Below are positions 13,301-25,730 of a DNA stretch of 64,000 nucleotides, one piece after another (position 1 is the first letter of the stretch; each line of letters begins with the position of its first letter). A program made the translations under genes and the position numbers. A model generated the notes under the pieces. That model was given only the letters and a program-made list of their open reading frames with translations. It was not told where the DNA came from and searched no databases. Source of the stretch: Scleroderma bovista (taxonomy: Eukaryota > Basidiomycota > Agaricomycetes > Boletales > Sclerodermataceae); NCBI GenBank assembly GCA_037178675.1, contig JAYMGJ010000281.1:124001-188000 (forward strand). Reading direction: 5' to 3'.

Positions 13301-14317
13301 GCGCAGGGAGTTTCCCTGGAGACATTGGAAAACAATTTAGTGCAGAAGATGGGAATCTGCTCAGACGGGTCGCGGACATGGGTGTTTGAAAATCTCGGCG
13401 GAAGGGAAATAGTTCCCGAAGCAGAGTTGCTATTGAAAACCCTCGGTAATGGGGTACGTCTCGTGGGTTTAGTCAAGACGAGATGCGTTGGACTCATCAG
13501 CGGTAAACAGCTACTTGCGGAGATAGGCGCTGGCTACTGCAAGAGCGCGAGGGAAATCCTTTATTCATCGTGAGTGCTCCCGAAGCTCATACTCACTCCG
13601 TATATAAATAGTCCATTGTTTCTCAGACCCAGAATAAACGAGGACGATTGGTCAGCACGATGTGAAGGACCAGTTTCGCGGGAGCTAATCAATTTCCAGG
13701 GGTCAAAGTATTCAATCCTTCGTGCAAGAGGTCACGATGCTTGAAGCGACGCATGACGCAACGCAGGACGACAATGAAAGACGCGCCCTGGAAGAAGATA
13801 TCACAGGCAAGGTGGGTTAACATGTCCCGTTATGACTTGTTCGCTGACGGCATGCAGATCTTATGGACGTGTTGGCGCGGAATTGCTCTTGAAATCCAAC
13901 GCGTGATAAAAAATGTATGTCAGATATTACATGCTTGCAACATCACCTAACGTAGATCAGGTCACAGATCGAGTTCAGATGGTGGATCACGCAACACTGG
14001 AAACTAGAGCCCATGTAAGCGATTCTGAGCGAGAAGCAGGGCTGATATTGCTCACTATTTTACCTAGTGTTTGTGGGACATCGGTCAGGCTTTCAAGCAA
14101 ACACTTTCTGAGCTGCCAGACGATGGCCAAGCTCATTTACGACGGTGAGTGCTCTGCCATGATGATGAATACGGAATGGAAGAATAAGCACGCTTGGTGG
14201 TTCTGATGCAGAATTATGGCCGATGCGAAAGCGGACACGTCGAAGTACCAATTGATTCGCTCTGCCCACCGTGCCGGTCGAGGAGTTGGACGGGAGACGT
14301 CAGAGGGATCTCAGTGA
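10377..14317 (+). CDS. HET-domain protein with J-less DnaJ/X-domain C terminus (copy 1)
   Basis: Thirteen exons with consistent phases: 10377-12095, 12152-12289, 12336-12741, 12797-12957, 13010-13093, 13156-13222, 13287-13453, 13511-13569, 13700-13811, 13858-13914, 13961-14014, 14068-14144 and 14212-14317, about 1068 residues. Residues ~40-270 are a heterokaryon-incompatibility (HET) domain: YAILSHRWG, WLWVDTCCIDK, SRGWTLQELIAPKDV. Residues ~570-800 are shared only with the paralogue at 33709. From ~810 the order of motifs resembles CAJ1/DJP1-type DnaJ proteins behind the J domain: ELFTDMFGVKHLTDYVGNITFF, then a helical block with REIVPEAELLLKTLG, then the X-domain-like ALEEDITGKILWTCWRG and a final LPDDGQAHLRRIMADA. 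No HPD motif or J domain is visible. Intron 8 is long (130 bp). Role by family: allorecognition or cell-death signalling; the chaperone link is inference. Confidence 0.8.
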
Positions 14318-14877
14318 TCTGGTAATCAGGGGACGACCACAGGAGCATGCGCTCACTCGACAGGATCCGGGGCTGCTCTGGTTGCTCCAGAGTCTAATCC
14401 ATCTCAGCAGAATAAATTAACACGCAAGGAACAACCCACTGCTTAATTTATTTCATATTTGTATGTAATAATGAACAGTTGCCAGTCCTCGCACCGTATT
14501 GCAGGTTGAAGCCTGTTCTTTTTGAGGCAAAGCCGTGCCAGCCACCCTCCAAAGATCCAGGTGGACTTACCTCGAATTGCCGCTTGCGAAGTCACACACG
14601 TACCTGGATCGTCCCCGCTTAATATAAGCCAACGAGTTTGAATTCGCCGCACAGACAATGCATATAAAATGACATATGGTGTTCGGGGCGGGGTGGTAGA
14701 AGAAAGAGAGAATATTCGATGAGTGCATATTTGATGTGCGTATACATAGCGCTGAATCTGGAGGGCCTACAAGATTTTGATTACGATGAAGTTGGCATAT
14801 CCGTGGCTAGCGCTGGGCGCCCGCCTCTTCGTCTGCACCCGATCACTACACCCCACTCCATGCGAAGGCGTCCTCAT
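14318..14877. other. Intergenic, convergent 3' ends
   Basis: This stretch lies between the stop of HET gene 1 (plus) and the stop of the uS15 gene (minus). No coding region is supported. It should contain both 3' UTRs. A minus-strand open frame at 14443-14658 has no recognisable domain. Confidence 0.4.
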
Positions 14878-15452
14878 CTAAGCAATGAGTGTCGATGCTG
14901 TCCCTGCATCGTACTTAAAGTTGGGTTGGATGACCTGCTTGGTCTTGTAGTACCGCGCAAGACGGTGGATACGACTCTCAATGAGAATGAGACGGAACTT
15001 GGAGTCCTTGTCTTTGCGGTTGACTTCAAGGTGTTTGCGAACAGAGACGGCTTTTTTGATGAGGTGGTAGAGGTCTTCTGGGATCGTGGGTGCAAGTCCT
15101 GCAGTTTGAAGTAAGAAACATGGTTGGAGCGCAGGAGAGGAAAGTCCGTACCGTGAGTCTTAAGAATCCGGAGGATCTTGTTTCCAGTAACAAATCGCAC
15201 TTGGGGGACTCCGTGCGAATCACGGAGGGTGACACCGATCTGGGATGGGGTGAGACCCTTACGCGCGAGTTTGGTGATATGCTCGACGACTTCTTCCGGG
15301 GTCGTCTTGAGCCATGTTGGTGGTGCTCGGCGGTAGGGGAGGGCAGAGGAGGCTATTTTGGCGAGGCGCGGTGGTCAGACGGTGTGTCATAGGAAGGGAG
15401 CGACAGGGATGAACGCACAGATACCCTTGCCAGGAGCGTGCATACGACCCAT
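14878..15452 (-). CDS. RPS13: 40S ribosomal protein uS15 (RPS13)
   Basis: Cytosolic small-subunit protein uS15. The start [10 protein letters not shown] is the conserved N terminus of eukaryotic S13. Exon 1 ends after ATC T before GTGCGT, and exon 2 resumes with the conserved [20 protein letters not shown]. The second intron follows ILRILKTHG, and exon 3 encodes [20 protein letters not shown] through the conserved end, stop TAG at 14878-14880. All S13 segments are present, with length near the usual 151 residues. It is divergent from the eS6 gene, with 355 bp between start codons, so the two ribosomal protein genes probably share a bidirectional promoter. Confidence 0.95.
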
Positions 15453-15807
15453 GGTGGCTCTGTTCGCGGAAGTCAGTACAGCACCGTTACGATTGGCATC
15501 AAACTCACAGCTTTTACTTGCGACTTTGAACAGAAAAAGGTGAAGTCTTGAGGGCGTCGACGACGTTGGCGATGGACTGGGACTTGGTGGTCTGTTGGTA
15601 CGCGTGACGGTGTGACAGTGTGGCTTGAGATGTGACGCGTGACTTCTGTACAGTTGCAGAACCTTAATTTCTCAACGCAGCCACCGCCGCCAAGCAGCGA
15701 ACAGAGACGAAGACCTCCCTCAGACTCCTCGTCGACCTCAACTTGCAAGGTGGGTATCGCGACATATTTCTGTGGGGATGTCGTACTGATATAGATGGCC
15801 CAGTAGG
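15453..15807. promoter_or_regulatory. Shared promoter region of the uS15/eS6 ribosomal protein pair
   Basis: This 355-bp space lies between the divergent start codons of two 40S ribosomal protein genes. It must hold both promoters and 5' UTRs. Pyrimidine runs and the paired words GTGACGGTGTGACAG and GTGACGCGTGAC near 15605-15640 are visible, but I cannot assign a factor to them. Confidence 0.5.
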
Positions 15808-16754
15808 ATGAAGCTCAACATTGCGAGTATGTCCGCCCTGTAGGGCTTGTTTAGGTGCAGAGGCTGATCTGCCTTCATAGACCCCGCAACGGGGCAACAA
15901 AAGACGATCGACATCGACGAAGAGCGAAGATAGTGCGTATCGTGCATGTTGTCCGGATTTATTCTTCGTATTGACACTTGCTACCTTCGACAGCCGTATC
16001 TTCTATGACAAGAAAATCGCTCAAGAGGTGGAGGCTGACAACCTTGGCGACGAATTCAAGGGCTACATCCTCCGCATCACCGGTGGAAACGACAAGCAGG
16101 GCTTTCCCATGAAACAAGGTGTCCTCCTCCCATACCGTGTCCGTCTCCTTCTTTCCGACGGCCACTCTTGCTACCGCACCCGCCGCGACGGTGAGCGCAG
16201 GCGCAAGTCCGTGCGTGGCTGCATTGTCGGCCCAGATATTGCCGTCCTCTCCCTTATCATTGTCAAGCAAGGCGACAACGAGCTCCCAGGCCTTACAGAC
16301 AATGTCCTGCCCAAGCGTCTTGGGCCTAAGCGGGCAACCAAGATACGGAAATTCTTCAACCTTAGCAAGGAGGACGACGTGAGGAAATACGTCATCCGTC
16401 GAGAGGTGAAGAGCGGAAAGAAGGAGAATGCGAAGCCTTACACCAAGGCGTGAGTGATCTTGTGTCGTTGTAGTCTGCCCATTTGACCGAATGCTGTCAT
16501 ACCCTTCTAGACCGAAAATCCAACGACTTGTTACACCCATGCGTCTGCAACGCCGCCGCCACCTCCGTGCCCTTAACCGCCGCCGGATTGATCGCCAAAA
16601 AGAACAAAAGACTGAGTATGACGCCCTCCTCCAGAAGCGCGTTGCTGAGAAGAAGGCAAAGGCAGCGTCTGCCAAAGCAGCACACAAGTAAGTTTACTGA
16701 AATGTTGGACGAGTTGTGCCGTTGATGCTAATATGTGGCAATAGGACTGCTTGA
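15808..16754 (+). CDS. RPS6: 40S ribosomal protein eS6 (RPS6)
   Basis: Cytosolic small-subunit protein eS6, whose C-terminal serines are TOR/S6-kinase targets in the family. Exon 1 is a mini-exon encoding MKLNIA, followed by GTATGT. Exon 2 encodes [17 protein letters not shown], and exon 3 starts [20 protein letters not shown] and runs through the core ([29 protein letters not shown] segment). Exon 4 ([16 protein letters not shown], then a Lys/Arg/Ala-rich helix) is spliced to a last exon of ten bases coding KTA-stop. Early introns after a few codons are common in fungal ribosomal protein genes. Divergent from uS15. Confidence 0.95.
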
Positions 16755-18143
16755 GCTGTCGTGGTGGTTGTCTTCCCTCACACCCCATTCCTCATTAACC
16801 CATGAAGCACCGTATATCATATCGACATCGATGTCTCTAGGCTTAGGGTTCATATGCCATCAATGCTACTCTCATTCTCCATGACTAACCTGGCATCATC
16901 AAACTTGAGATTACTTAGCCTCGACCTTGTCTGAGATATTGCATGAGGGAAGTAAATGCACTGGAAATCAGTATGGTGTTGATACCCCCTAAACACCAGT
17001 GCCACAATCTGTATCATTGGCACTACATACTTTTCAGCATTAACTGATTTCCATTGACATAGACACATTTCGACACCGTTTTTATTAACGACGGCACTAA
17101 TTTTCGGTCACAGAACCCAGCGTAATATTTTATTTGCGGTGTCATGGGCTTCTGAAAACGGATTTGTGGGTAAACTTGCCTGTCAAGACAACAGAAAGGG
17201 AGACAGCGAAGAATGAGTTGAGTTGAGGTGTGACTTGTGGCTCGTTAGTGCGTGTCACAGTTGCCCGCGTTGTGCGTTTTCCTGGACCAATGCACGCGTC
17301 GTGAGCTGTCTTTATTGATCAGCCCTCTCAAATCTCGATCTAACTGACTCTATTAGAGTTCCCCTGTCAAATGGTGTTGAAGGACCAAGACTAAATCTGA
17401 TGCACCAACCCTGAAGACCTCAAACATTGGAGAATGGCGGTAAGCACTTGTTCACTCTCCTGTGAACATGTTCCGATTTCATGAGTTCCATATGAAGGGT
17501 TGACATGTCTCGTAGGCGTTGATCGTGTCCGCTTGTAGTCGAATAGTGGGGTTGCATGTCCCATTCAAAGGTTATTAGTATGTTTATCGGAAATCTACTT
17601 GCGGACGTCCATTCACTTGCTCTCACTTGCGACAGCCATAATCGCAGCTTGGTTTCCAGTCACAGTGTCTCTGTCTGACAAGCGAAGTGCGTTGTTCGTC
17701 ATCACGTATGTTTGTTGACAATTCATATCAGCGGATAACAGCGCTCAACGAGGTATCATCGTGTATGTTATGTTGACGCTGATGCTCGCTCGCACGAATT
17801 CTGACCTCTGGAGGCTCGCTAGTATCTCTCTAATAGCACTCCCTCTGGGTGCTAATTGGCACAAGCTTGTAAGTGTCTAAACTTGTAGTAAAATCCGTGC
17901 GGTGGACTCTGTGCGGTGAGTTCGTGCTCATCGCTCTTTCTCGAACCCCACTTAGGATTGCTTGAAGGTGCCAAATGTTTACTGTAACATCGTGACGAAA
18001 TCGGACGATTCACGAGCACTGAGTTCCATGAACTCAAAACAGTACGTGCCATAGCGACATAATACGAGCGTTTCGCAGATTGTGCAGTAAGTTGTTGCTC
18101 AGTCACCTTTGAACTTCACTAATAGTATCTCCTTTTCGCCTAC
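16755..18143. other. Gene-poor intergenic stretch
   Basis: I see no supported gene. Open frames are short, lack domains and are not joined by plausible introns. The first ~100 bp should be the eS6 3' UTR. Confidence 0.4.
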
Positions 18144-18470
18144 CTCCGGAAATACCGGAGCCGTCGAGCAAGTACTTCCTTCATTGCCGTGGTGAAGGAC
18201 TAACTTCATTGAGCTAGGTTATACATACGTTGTCGGGAGCTTCGCCAATGATCGCCGTCAGTACGTACACCTTACTTTCGAGAACTTCAGCTACCGTGCC
18301 GGGCCAAAACATTGCAATCACATTGCCGCAATGACACCTCATGACACATCCTTGGATTTGAATCGCCCTTCAGACCGAATGGTGACAGGTGACACTGTTA
18401 TGTTACCCACGGAACTGTATGGCGAGACTTTCTCAAAGGCCCCGGGATTGAACCTTGGTTAATTCAACGC
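18144..18470 (-). pseudogene. Decayed duplicated block, copy A
   Basis: This block repeats at 25731-26450. Shared words include AATACCGGAGCCGT, GACTAACTTCATTGAGCTAGGT, TTCGCCAATGATCGCCGTCAGTACG and TTGCAATCACATTGCCGCAA. On the minus strand one stretch reads as protein (GNVIAMFWPGTVAEVLESK, then YVLTAIIGEA) before running into stops; copy B carries a one-base shift in the same segment. Compared with copy B about 400 bp are missing between the two conserved halves. The original protein is unknown to me. Both copies lie near a CVNH lectin gene. Confidence 0.5.
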
Positions 18471-19330
18471 GTGTAAAATTTCCCTGCTTTGTTCTTGATG
18501 CTTTCCATTACGACACAACTCTACGGGTTCCTCTTTTTTGCCAAATCCCACTACTAGTATTATTGATTTCGAAAGGACAAAGGTGTGGGATACCTTTGGG
18601 TACTGTATGAGGTCGCGGCCCATCAGCCTCCAGGTAAGTTGAGTGGTTTTCAGGCTTGCCCAAGTTTGCGTCCCATATCTCAAATTGGAGACCTCCACCT
18701 CAGATGAGCGGAACAAAATTATCAGGTTTTCATGCTTGAAGAATATTTTCTATTTGATGGGTCATGGAACCTCGAGAATAAACCCTGGCCCCCGAATTCG
18801 TAAAGTGCAAAGATATACTCGTTTAGCATTGTTGATATACAAGACCTATCATACGATGAATGGCGCAGTCTTCTGTTCTTCATCCCCAAGTAGTATCACC
18901 TTTCAGCGCGGCCAGCGTATGCAGCTTATGCATCGGATCTGTGATTACTCGCATCACCTGCCATTATTTGTTGATGCTGTGAATTTATATTACATATTCC
19001 CTATTTCAGCTCCCTATTGTGTAGCACAATATATGGGTCGCAATTGAGGTCAAGTGCGTTTACCATTAACCCTGTATGCACTGATGCATTCTGGAATGTA
19101 CCACTAATCAGAAGGTTCAAGGTAAACTTCGACAGGGAACTCCAGTAGGTTTGGCCAATTGTGGACGTTTATCAGTCACTGCCAGTCAGCGTCTAACACA
19201 CAACAGACTTTGAACAGACTTGTTAAACAGTTTTTTTAAATGCACTGCACCACCGAGTCTCCCAAACCACAGACCTTGTATCTTACATTTCAAGTACATG
19301 ATCAATGAACACATTTGCACATTTGTCTTC
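18471..19330. other. Intergenic between duplicated block A and CVNH gene 1
   Basis: No gene is supported. The plus-strand open frame at 18643-19047 has no recognisable domain and no support from splice sites. Confidence 0.35.
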
Positions 19331-19817
19331 TCAGCATGTCAGCGCGCCGTCATTATTTGTTAAGCAGGAATCTGTTTGCAACGACGCGTTTATCTTTGCT
19401 GCTTTGGTCATTTCATCGTTCAACTTACTCAGGTCAATGGACGCAGAGCGCCCTGTCTGGTCATGATCTTTGCAAGTGCACTTCAGGTTGGTTCCGGAGA
19501 GAGAGCAGCCGCTGCAAGTCGCTGCATAATCTCCACTGTTTTAAGAATGATGGGTCATCACTAAATTAACATGCAAAACAATGGCCTACTCACTTCTTGG
19601 CGCAGTATAATATTCCGTTCGTGTTTACAAGACATTGATTCAAGTTGATGGACGCCGAAACGTACGAACCATTTTTACGTTTACAGGTCGAATAGAGCAC
19701 AGTGCCACGCAAGGAGGTATCCCTGCAGGTGTAAACGAAGGCATCCAATTCATCGGCAAAACAACGAGTTGAGAGCGCTGCCAGGATGAGAGGAACTGAA
19801 ATTCTGAAGAGATACAT
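19331..19817 (-). CDS. Secreted CVNH (cyanovirin-N homology) lectin, copy 1
   Basis: Small secreted carbohydrate-binding protein. Three exons: 19817-19594, then a middle exon coding NGDYAATCSGCSLSGTNLKC, then a last exon coding SCLTNNDGALTC-stop. The N terminus MYLFRISVPLILAALSTRCFA is a signal peptide. The mature part shows the two-fold CVNH pattern: TCRDTSLRG-type repeat, CLVNTNGILYC, then CSGCSLSG and a second NNDG. Exon 1 is 224 bp, exactly as in the copy at 24914, and intron phases match (2, then 1), so the two genes are paralogues. CVNH proteins in fungi bind mannose or GlcNAc-type glycans; the ligand here is unknown. Confidence 0.85.
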
Positions 19818-22710
19818 GTTTTCCTTCGAGACCAACTGATTCAACTACCTACCTTTTATACCCGTACGTCCCATCGTACAAAAACGGGGTATCTGGTCTT
19901 TTAGGTCACATGCCCATACTGCACCTTTCCGCCTAAACAGCCTATGGAAAGCGAGTTCCCTGTCAATCTCGCATTATTCCTACACATGGAAGTAACTCAC
20001 CAACCTCCAGGTTGCTCCAAGCCGTACTATGGGCGATGTAAGGTCAGCATGGAAATTAGATGTTTGAAGCATGCCGTGGATACGGTTCTCAATCATACCA
20101 TTCCAGCATTTGGAAGCCTCGGTTTTGGTAGCGAGCAGCTGGAAAGCTGTGTCTTAATATATCTCTACGTTACCTGCAAATGAAGAACCCAATTGAATAG
20201 CAAGGAAAATGTAGTCCTACAACGAGTCAGCTTGGACTTACCAACCGATTAATGATTGGAGAGAGACGTCGATTTTCTATCGAACAACTGGGCCTGAAGG
20301 TGGCTATATGGCGTGATATTCCTGGACCAGGGAAATGCATGGATATCGGGAACTCGCCGGTCTGGGTCCAGATCAGAGCCGTGGTACTTACCTAGTACCC
20401 CATCGGACGTACATTCCATAGAACAGATATGAGCAATTATGGAAGTGTCTACAGTATCAGCGTTAAACTCTCACCAATAATACCTGACACACACGAGGCC
20501 GCACTTATTCGTGATGGCCATGACAAGCGTCAGTGACCGGCATGTGGTTTATCGGTGTGCCCTCCCATGTTCCGCAAACACTTGAATTATGACATGTCAC
20601 GATGAAACCGTATGTCCGCTGTCTGCGACGGCCTGGAGATCGACGGAGAAAAAGGCAAGGTATGTGTCCCCAGAGGAGAGGCGACATTTCCATACATAGA
20701 ACGTTAGCTCCCTTTTCTGCTGCGATAGAAACGCGGAAATCCATGTAGAACAGCGAATAAAAAGTGGATAGATAAGCTGACAAGATATCACACGGCAGCA
20801 ACAACGCATGTTTGCAGGATGGAGATGCTTGAACATATGGAGAGGCTAGATGATGGGCACCGCGGACGAGATCGTTTCTCTATCCATGTAGGATACATTG
20901 ATATGGAAAGGCGTCCAGGCCAACTTCCATAGGCAATCGGGTCAAAGCATGATCTGAAAGGGGGAAGGCTGGGGGTCGCCTACAGAGCACCAAAGGGTGG
21001 AGGTAATAATGCGGAATAGCGTGCACGCGACGAGCTGAAAAAAGAAAAGGCACCAGCGGCCTTCTGAGCGAACGAAGGAGGCCACCATGGCTGGAATGCG
21101 GGTGGATTGAAAATAGAGTGCCACAGAATTCCGAAAGTCTCACGTGATCGCAAGTTGCAAGACGACGAAACTGGAATGTCCTCATTTCGGAATGGCGTGC
21201 AGACCGACCCTCAGGCCTTCAGGCCTCAGGTCTGAGAGCTACCACTTATTATATGTGACTGAGTGTAACGGCGCCGGCGAAATGAAAGGTGCTCACTACC
21301 ATCACAGCGTTGAGACCAAGGACCGTTCATTTCCTATCTGGCAGGGGTCCCTGCTCTCAACTGTTTCCCACTAGATATCAGTCTCGACCGTTTCTTTACT
21401 CATGGCGTCTCGGATCTTTCAAATTCCTGGCCCAAGCGCTCGTACGCATTTTCAGAAAACGTCGATTTCGCTGCGGCACGGTCCCCTTCCCCCATAAACT
21501 GGTTGGAGCTAACTCAATAGTGGTATGGGTTGAGCTACTACATCAGCGGCAGAATCCTTCATAGTTCCCAGTGCGTTTCAGCCTAGTAGTCTGCAAGACC
21601 TGTGGAGACTTCGTCTATGCGAACCCACAGACGGCCATCGACGCGTCCCAGAACAGCACTCGCAGATCCAGCTCTGGAAAATCGAATGTCTCGGACGCAA
21701 AATGCACCCCTCTATTTTTGTATCCTTGTCGAGGATGTTACACATCTTGAAGTACCCCGTTTCTTGTTTGCCAAGAGCTACAGGTTCTGTGAGCTGTAAC
21801 TTAGCGTTTCTTACCTGTCACTTTAGTGGGAAGTTGTGCCGAAGGGACCATTCAGCCAGTGGACAAACCTCGCCGTGAAGGAGTGGCTTAATCTTTTCGA
21901 CTATATTGCGCCAAACCGACTGGAGTGGCAGTTTAGATTCAAGCCCATTCGTGGGCATGTACAACCATTAATTCCTAACCTTGACTTTTCTGGTCTCGGC
22001 CTTCGCGTATCTTCTATCTTGACCGATGTCTCCGGCTTCGTTCCACAAAGATCGCCTTCATACCGAAAGTCAATGCATCTTCCTAACGCGGAGTAGTGAT
22101 GGAAGACCTCATATCGTTCGTACTAAATAGTTCTGGATATGTCCCAATTCATCTCCTCGAGAATATATGCGTACCTCTCCTGTCTATATTCTCCATCGCA
22201 TGGTCCGGACACGGCGATCGCACCCTTATAGCTCCGCCACCAGAAACCTTCCTTTCATACTCTCCGCTGCTGCAGGACTGACCGGGCTATTGTGGAACCA
22301 AGATTGCTACAGGAACGGTGACAAGTGAGCACATTTGTTCACTTCTGATGTCTCAAAGGTTCGGCACCCTGTTCCACTTATCATGCGGAGTTGAAAGCAG
22401 AGAACACGAAACTGCATGAAGAGCTTGCCTGGGAAAGTTTGTAAAAACGACTGACCATGAACGGACCAATACTGTATAATTATGATAGCTTTCCACTGCT
22501 CGTCTCCACGTAGTCCCCCACTGCTACCATGAGTTATCATCTCAGCGTTTCACACTCGTGGGTGTTAGAATTTACGCGCTGGGACGATCGGGGTGACCAC
22601 GATGGGTGGGTGGGTGCGAACCAGGTCCAAACGTGATGATTATACACAGTATGACTATGGACTATTTATCTCATAGGTAGAATGATCAATATATCAAAAC
22701 TAATAACAGT
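19818..22710. other. Gene-poor region, unassigned open frames
   Basis: No gene is called. Two consecutive plus-strand frames at 21836-22096 and 22096-22281 have a protein-like composition (EWLNLFDYIAPNRLEWQFRF) but no domain I recognise and no clear start or splice sites. The first bases hold the upstream region of the minus-strand CVNH gene. Confidence 0.3.
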
Positions 22711-23460
22711 AATTAGTCTTGTAAGTTTGCCACGTAGCGGCCGTATATTCTGACAGTGGGTGAGTAGCCCTCCCCACCTAAGACGGTATCGTATGCGACT
22801 GTGTTAGGTGAGTACCAGTTTTCAGGGTCCTCGACAATCTGCGCATTCAGGGTCAACAAGTTAATCCAGTTTCATTCTGTCACGAGCAAATGAACTATCT
22901 GCAAGGCAAACCATACCCGATTGAGTGTCCATGAACGCATGGGCACCTGCACAGTGCGCCGTGTGGACAGCCACTGGATCGTCGGTATTTAGCACGATCT
23001 TAGTGTATAGGGATGCGGGTCCATCCTACTTTCGTCCCTCACTGGCCAGCCACTTGAAGTGTAATGCTTGTTAAATATATCTGGCAGAGATGGTCAGCCT
23101 GGGTAATGAAGCTCATGGCACAATGGCTACTTACCGAGACATAGCAGGTTGCTGTAGGAGAGATAAGGGGTGAATTTCGTCACCAAGTTGGCTTTTCATG
23201 TAGGAGTCTGTCAAGGCCCTCACGTTTCCCGGCAACTCAAGTATTCACTGGTCGGCGGTCACTGGGAACAAGTGTGCATTGTGTGGCAATGGCAATATGA
23301 TCCAGAATTTCGAGTCTCACATGATCGCCATCGATGACACGGAGGCGATAATACGACAGGTACTAGCAGACGATATTGCCATGGTTACAAAGATTGTTCC
23401 ACTGGTCACGGTCGACAATATATTATCAACTCATGGCACTCACTGAGAAAGTTGGGACAG
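22711..23460 (-). pseudogene. Decayed multi-exon coding sequence, unknown protein
   Basis: On the minus strand several protein-like segments follow each other with splice-like joints: VIDGDHVRLEILDHIAIAT, then ELPGNVRALTDSYMKSQLGD followed by GTAAGT, then WLASEGRK, then LYTKIVLNTDDPVAVHTAHC and, after an intron-like gap, IVEDPENWYSPNTVAYDTV ending YVANLQD-stop. A TAG falls between WLASEGRK and the next segment, and frame changes are needed elsewhere, so the gene looks broken. I do not recognise the family. Confidence 0.4.
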
Positions 23461-24913
23461 CTTGAAACTTGGTGAGATTATATTGTTCACATGAGTTGGA
23501 ATATGAAAAAAAACGGTGTTTTTCGGCAACAATTTCGCAGCGCAGTGCGAGTGCATAATGAGTCGACAGCTTTGGAAGCTGGAACAACGATTAGCTAAAT
23601 GTTAACTATCGATATCAAACAATTGTAGATGTTTTGCCCATTCGAAGGAACCTACACTGGTGCATATCTAAGATTTGGATCGCACGAGGTCGAACATTGG
23701 AATCAAAATGAAAAGGCTGTCGTTTAGTCCAACAGTGTGACATTGCCACTGGACTAAACACACAACCAACTTGTGAAGCAAAAAGTTGGCACATGACTCT
23801 ATAGACCCAATTTTCGTGTTTGCCAACCTGCCATCATGATCATTGCTCAAATTCGGGTGGACACCACCAGCAACATCATCCCACTCACTTTCAACTCAGT
23901 CAGCACACAGAAGTGTTACCTTAGCATGATCTCGCAGATTGAAACAGGCCCTACCTTGGAAAGAACATGGTCCTCTCATACATTAAATCGTTACCTGTCA
24001 TTCAATTTCACATGCATAACCACTAACCAGGCTGATCTGACTTGGCTTGCATGGTATGGTGCCTGCAAAGATAGTGGCTTATATTCCGGTGATATTCGGC
24101 CAGGTGCGTGAAACTGTTCTCCGTCGTCGAGTCCTTGCATTCCTTCTATTCTTTCTTCGGTGTTAATAACTTAGTACAGCATTTGGTATCGGACAATGTC
24201 AACATAAGCCTGGGTGGGTACTCTTCCAAGTTGAGCCTATCTGAAATTCACTTCCTCACATTGTCTTCACTACGAATAGCGTCCACTGTCAATAAATGGT
24301 GCACCAAAATCAGAGGCTGATGCAGAAAATGCATTTGGACCAGTGGAACTGGTCAGCACTCCATCTCTCGGAGCCGAGTAGCAACTTGTCAAACTTAAAG
24401 GCATGTCCAAGTCTAGAAAGTGAGTGCTTTAAGAACGGAAAACGGCTGACAATAGAACCTGACGAGATCGGCTCTACAAAGCGGATATGCATCCTGTAAG
24501 TAAGAAAATTGGATGTCACGTTTTCATTTTATTGATTTGCTGATCGTGCTGCAAATGGTATAATTGGGAAACTCCACAATCGATTCCACTAAAACGTGTC
24601 GTCATCAAATTGGTAAATATTTTACAAGTACATACTAATCCAGGCTCACATCCCTTTTCGAACTAGTGCAGAGATATTTTCTCAATATACTTAGAACGCC
24701 CGATTTTCGTGATTACCCACAGTTACGGCTTGGAGAAATGTAAGTTGCTGACTTGCACAATGTGTAGATGTGATGACATGATGGCAGAATGACGGGGAAC
24801 TCACTCTCCGTGGGTTCTTTTGTAGAGAGATACCAAAAAGATCAGCTACTCCATGATGAGACATACATGGTATAAAAGGTGGATGGTCAGATCACTTAGT
24901 TTTGCAGGAAATC
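23461..24913. other. Intergenic before CVNH gene 2
   Basis: No gene is supported. The last ~70 bp form the proximal promoter of the CVNH gene, with a TATAAAA-like word at 24871-24877, about 40 bp before the start codon. Confidence 0.4.
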
Positions 24914-25412
24914 ATGTCTCTCTTCAAATTTTCGGTTTCTCTCATCCTCATAGCACTCTCGACTCATTGTACTGCCAATGAATTGGGTGGCTTCGCTGAT
25001 ACCTGCACAAACACTTCCTTGAATAACAATGTGCTCTATTCGACCTGTCAGGGTACGGCCGGCACGGGCTATTCGACGTCCATCGAGTTAGACAAATGCC
25101 TTGTAAACGCAAACGGGAACTTGTACTGCGCTGCGAAGTAAGTTGGCCATTATTATCCATGTTCATCTAGTGATGACCTATGATCATTATTTAAACAGTG
25201 GTGGCTATTCATCGACCTGCAGTGGCTGCTCCTTCAATAGTGGATCATCAACCCTGACGTGCACCTGCAAGGGTTCTGACCAAGTTGGCAAAACTGCAAG
25301 CATTGACCTGAGTAAGTTGCACAATGAAATGACGAGGCTGGGAGAGATAAACACACCATTACTACAAACAGATTCTTGCTTAACAAACAATTATGGAAAC
25401 CTGGCGTGTTAA
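24914..25412 (+). CDS. Secreted CVNH (cyanovirin-N homology) lectin, copy 2
   Basis: Three exons (24914-25137, 25199-25311, 25372-25412) give a 125-residue protein. MSLFKFSVSLILIALSTHCTA is a signal peptide. The mature chain has both CVNH halves: ADTCTNTSLNNNVLYSTC with CLVNANGNLYC, then SSTCSGCSFNSGSSTLTCTC with SCLTNNYGNLAC. Six or more cysteines point to disulphide bonding outside the cell. A TATAAAA word lies about 40 bp upstream. It is a paralogue of the gene at 19331 in opposite orientation, with the same exon 1 length and intron phases. A role in glycan binding, for example in defence against nematodes or microbes, is inference from the family. Confidence 0.88.
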
Positions 25413-25730
25413 GAAGACAAATGTGCACTGATCATGATGAAAGTACTCGAATGGGTGTAAGATACAACGTCTTTGGTTTGGGGAAACTCGAGTCGGTGGT
25501 GCTGCATGTTCATCTACAAAAATAAATAAAAAGTCTGTTACTTGTATTATGACAAAGTCTGCAGAACTCGAAATGCCACCTGCGTCGGCAGAACAGCATA
25601 CTAAACCCAAGCCATGAGCTTTAGTACCAACTACCGTGCTCTGCAGTAATAGCCACCAAAATTTCCTAACCCATTCTAACCATAAATTTACGATATGTTA
25701 GTCACTTTATTAGCATGATGGCATAGCTCC
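25413..25730. other. 3' flank of CVNH gene 2
   Basis: No gene is supported; this should include the 3' UTR of the CVNH gene. Confidence 0.3.
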
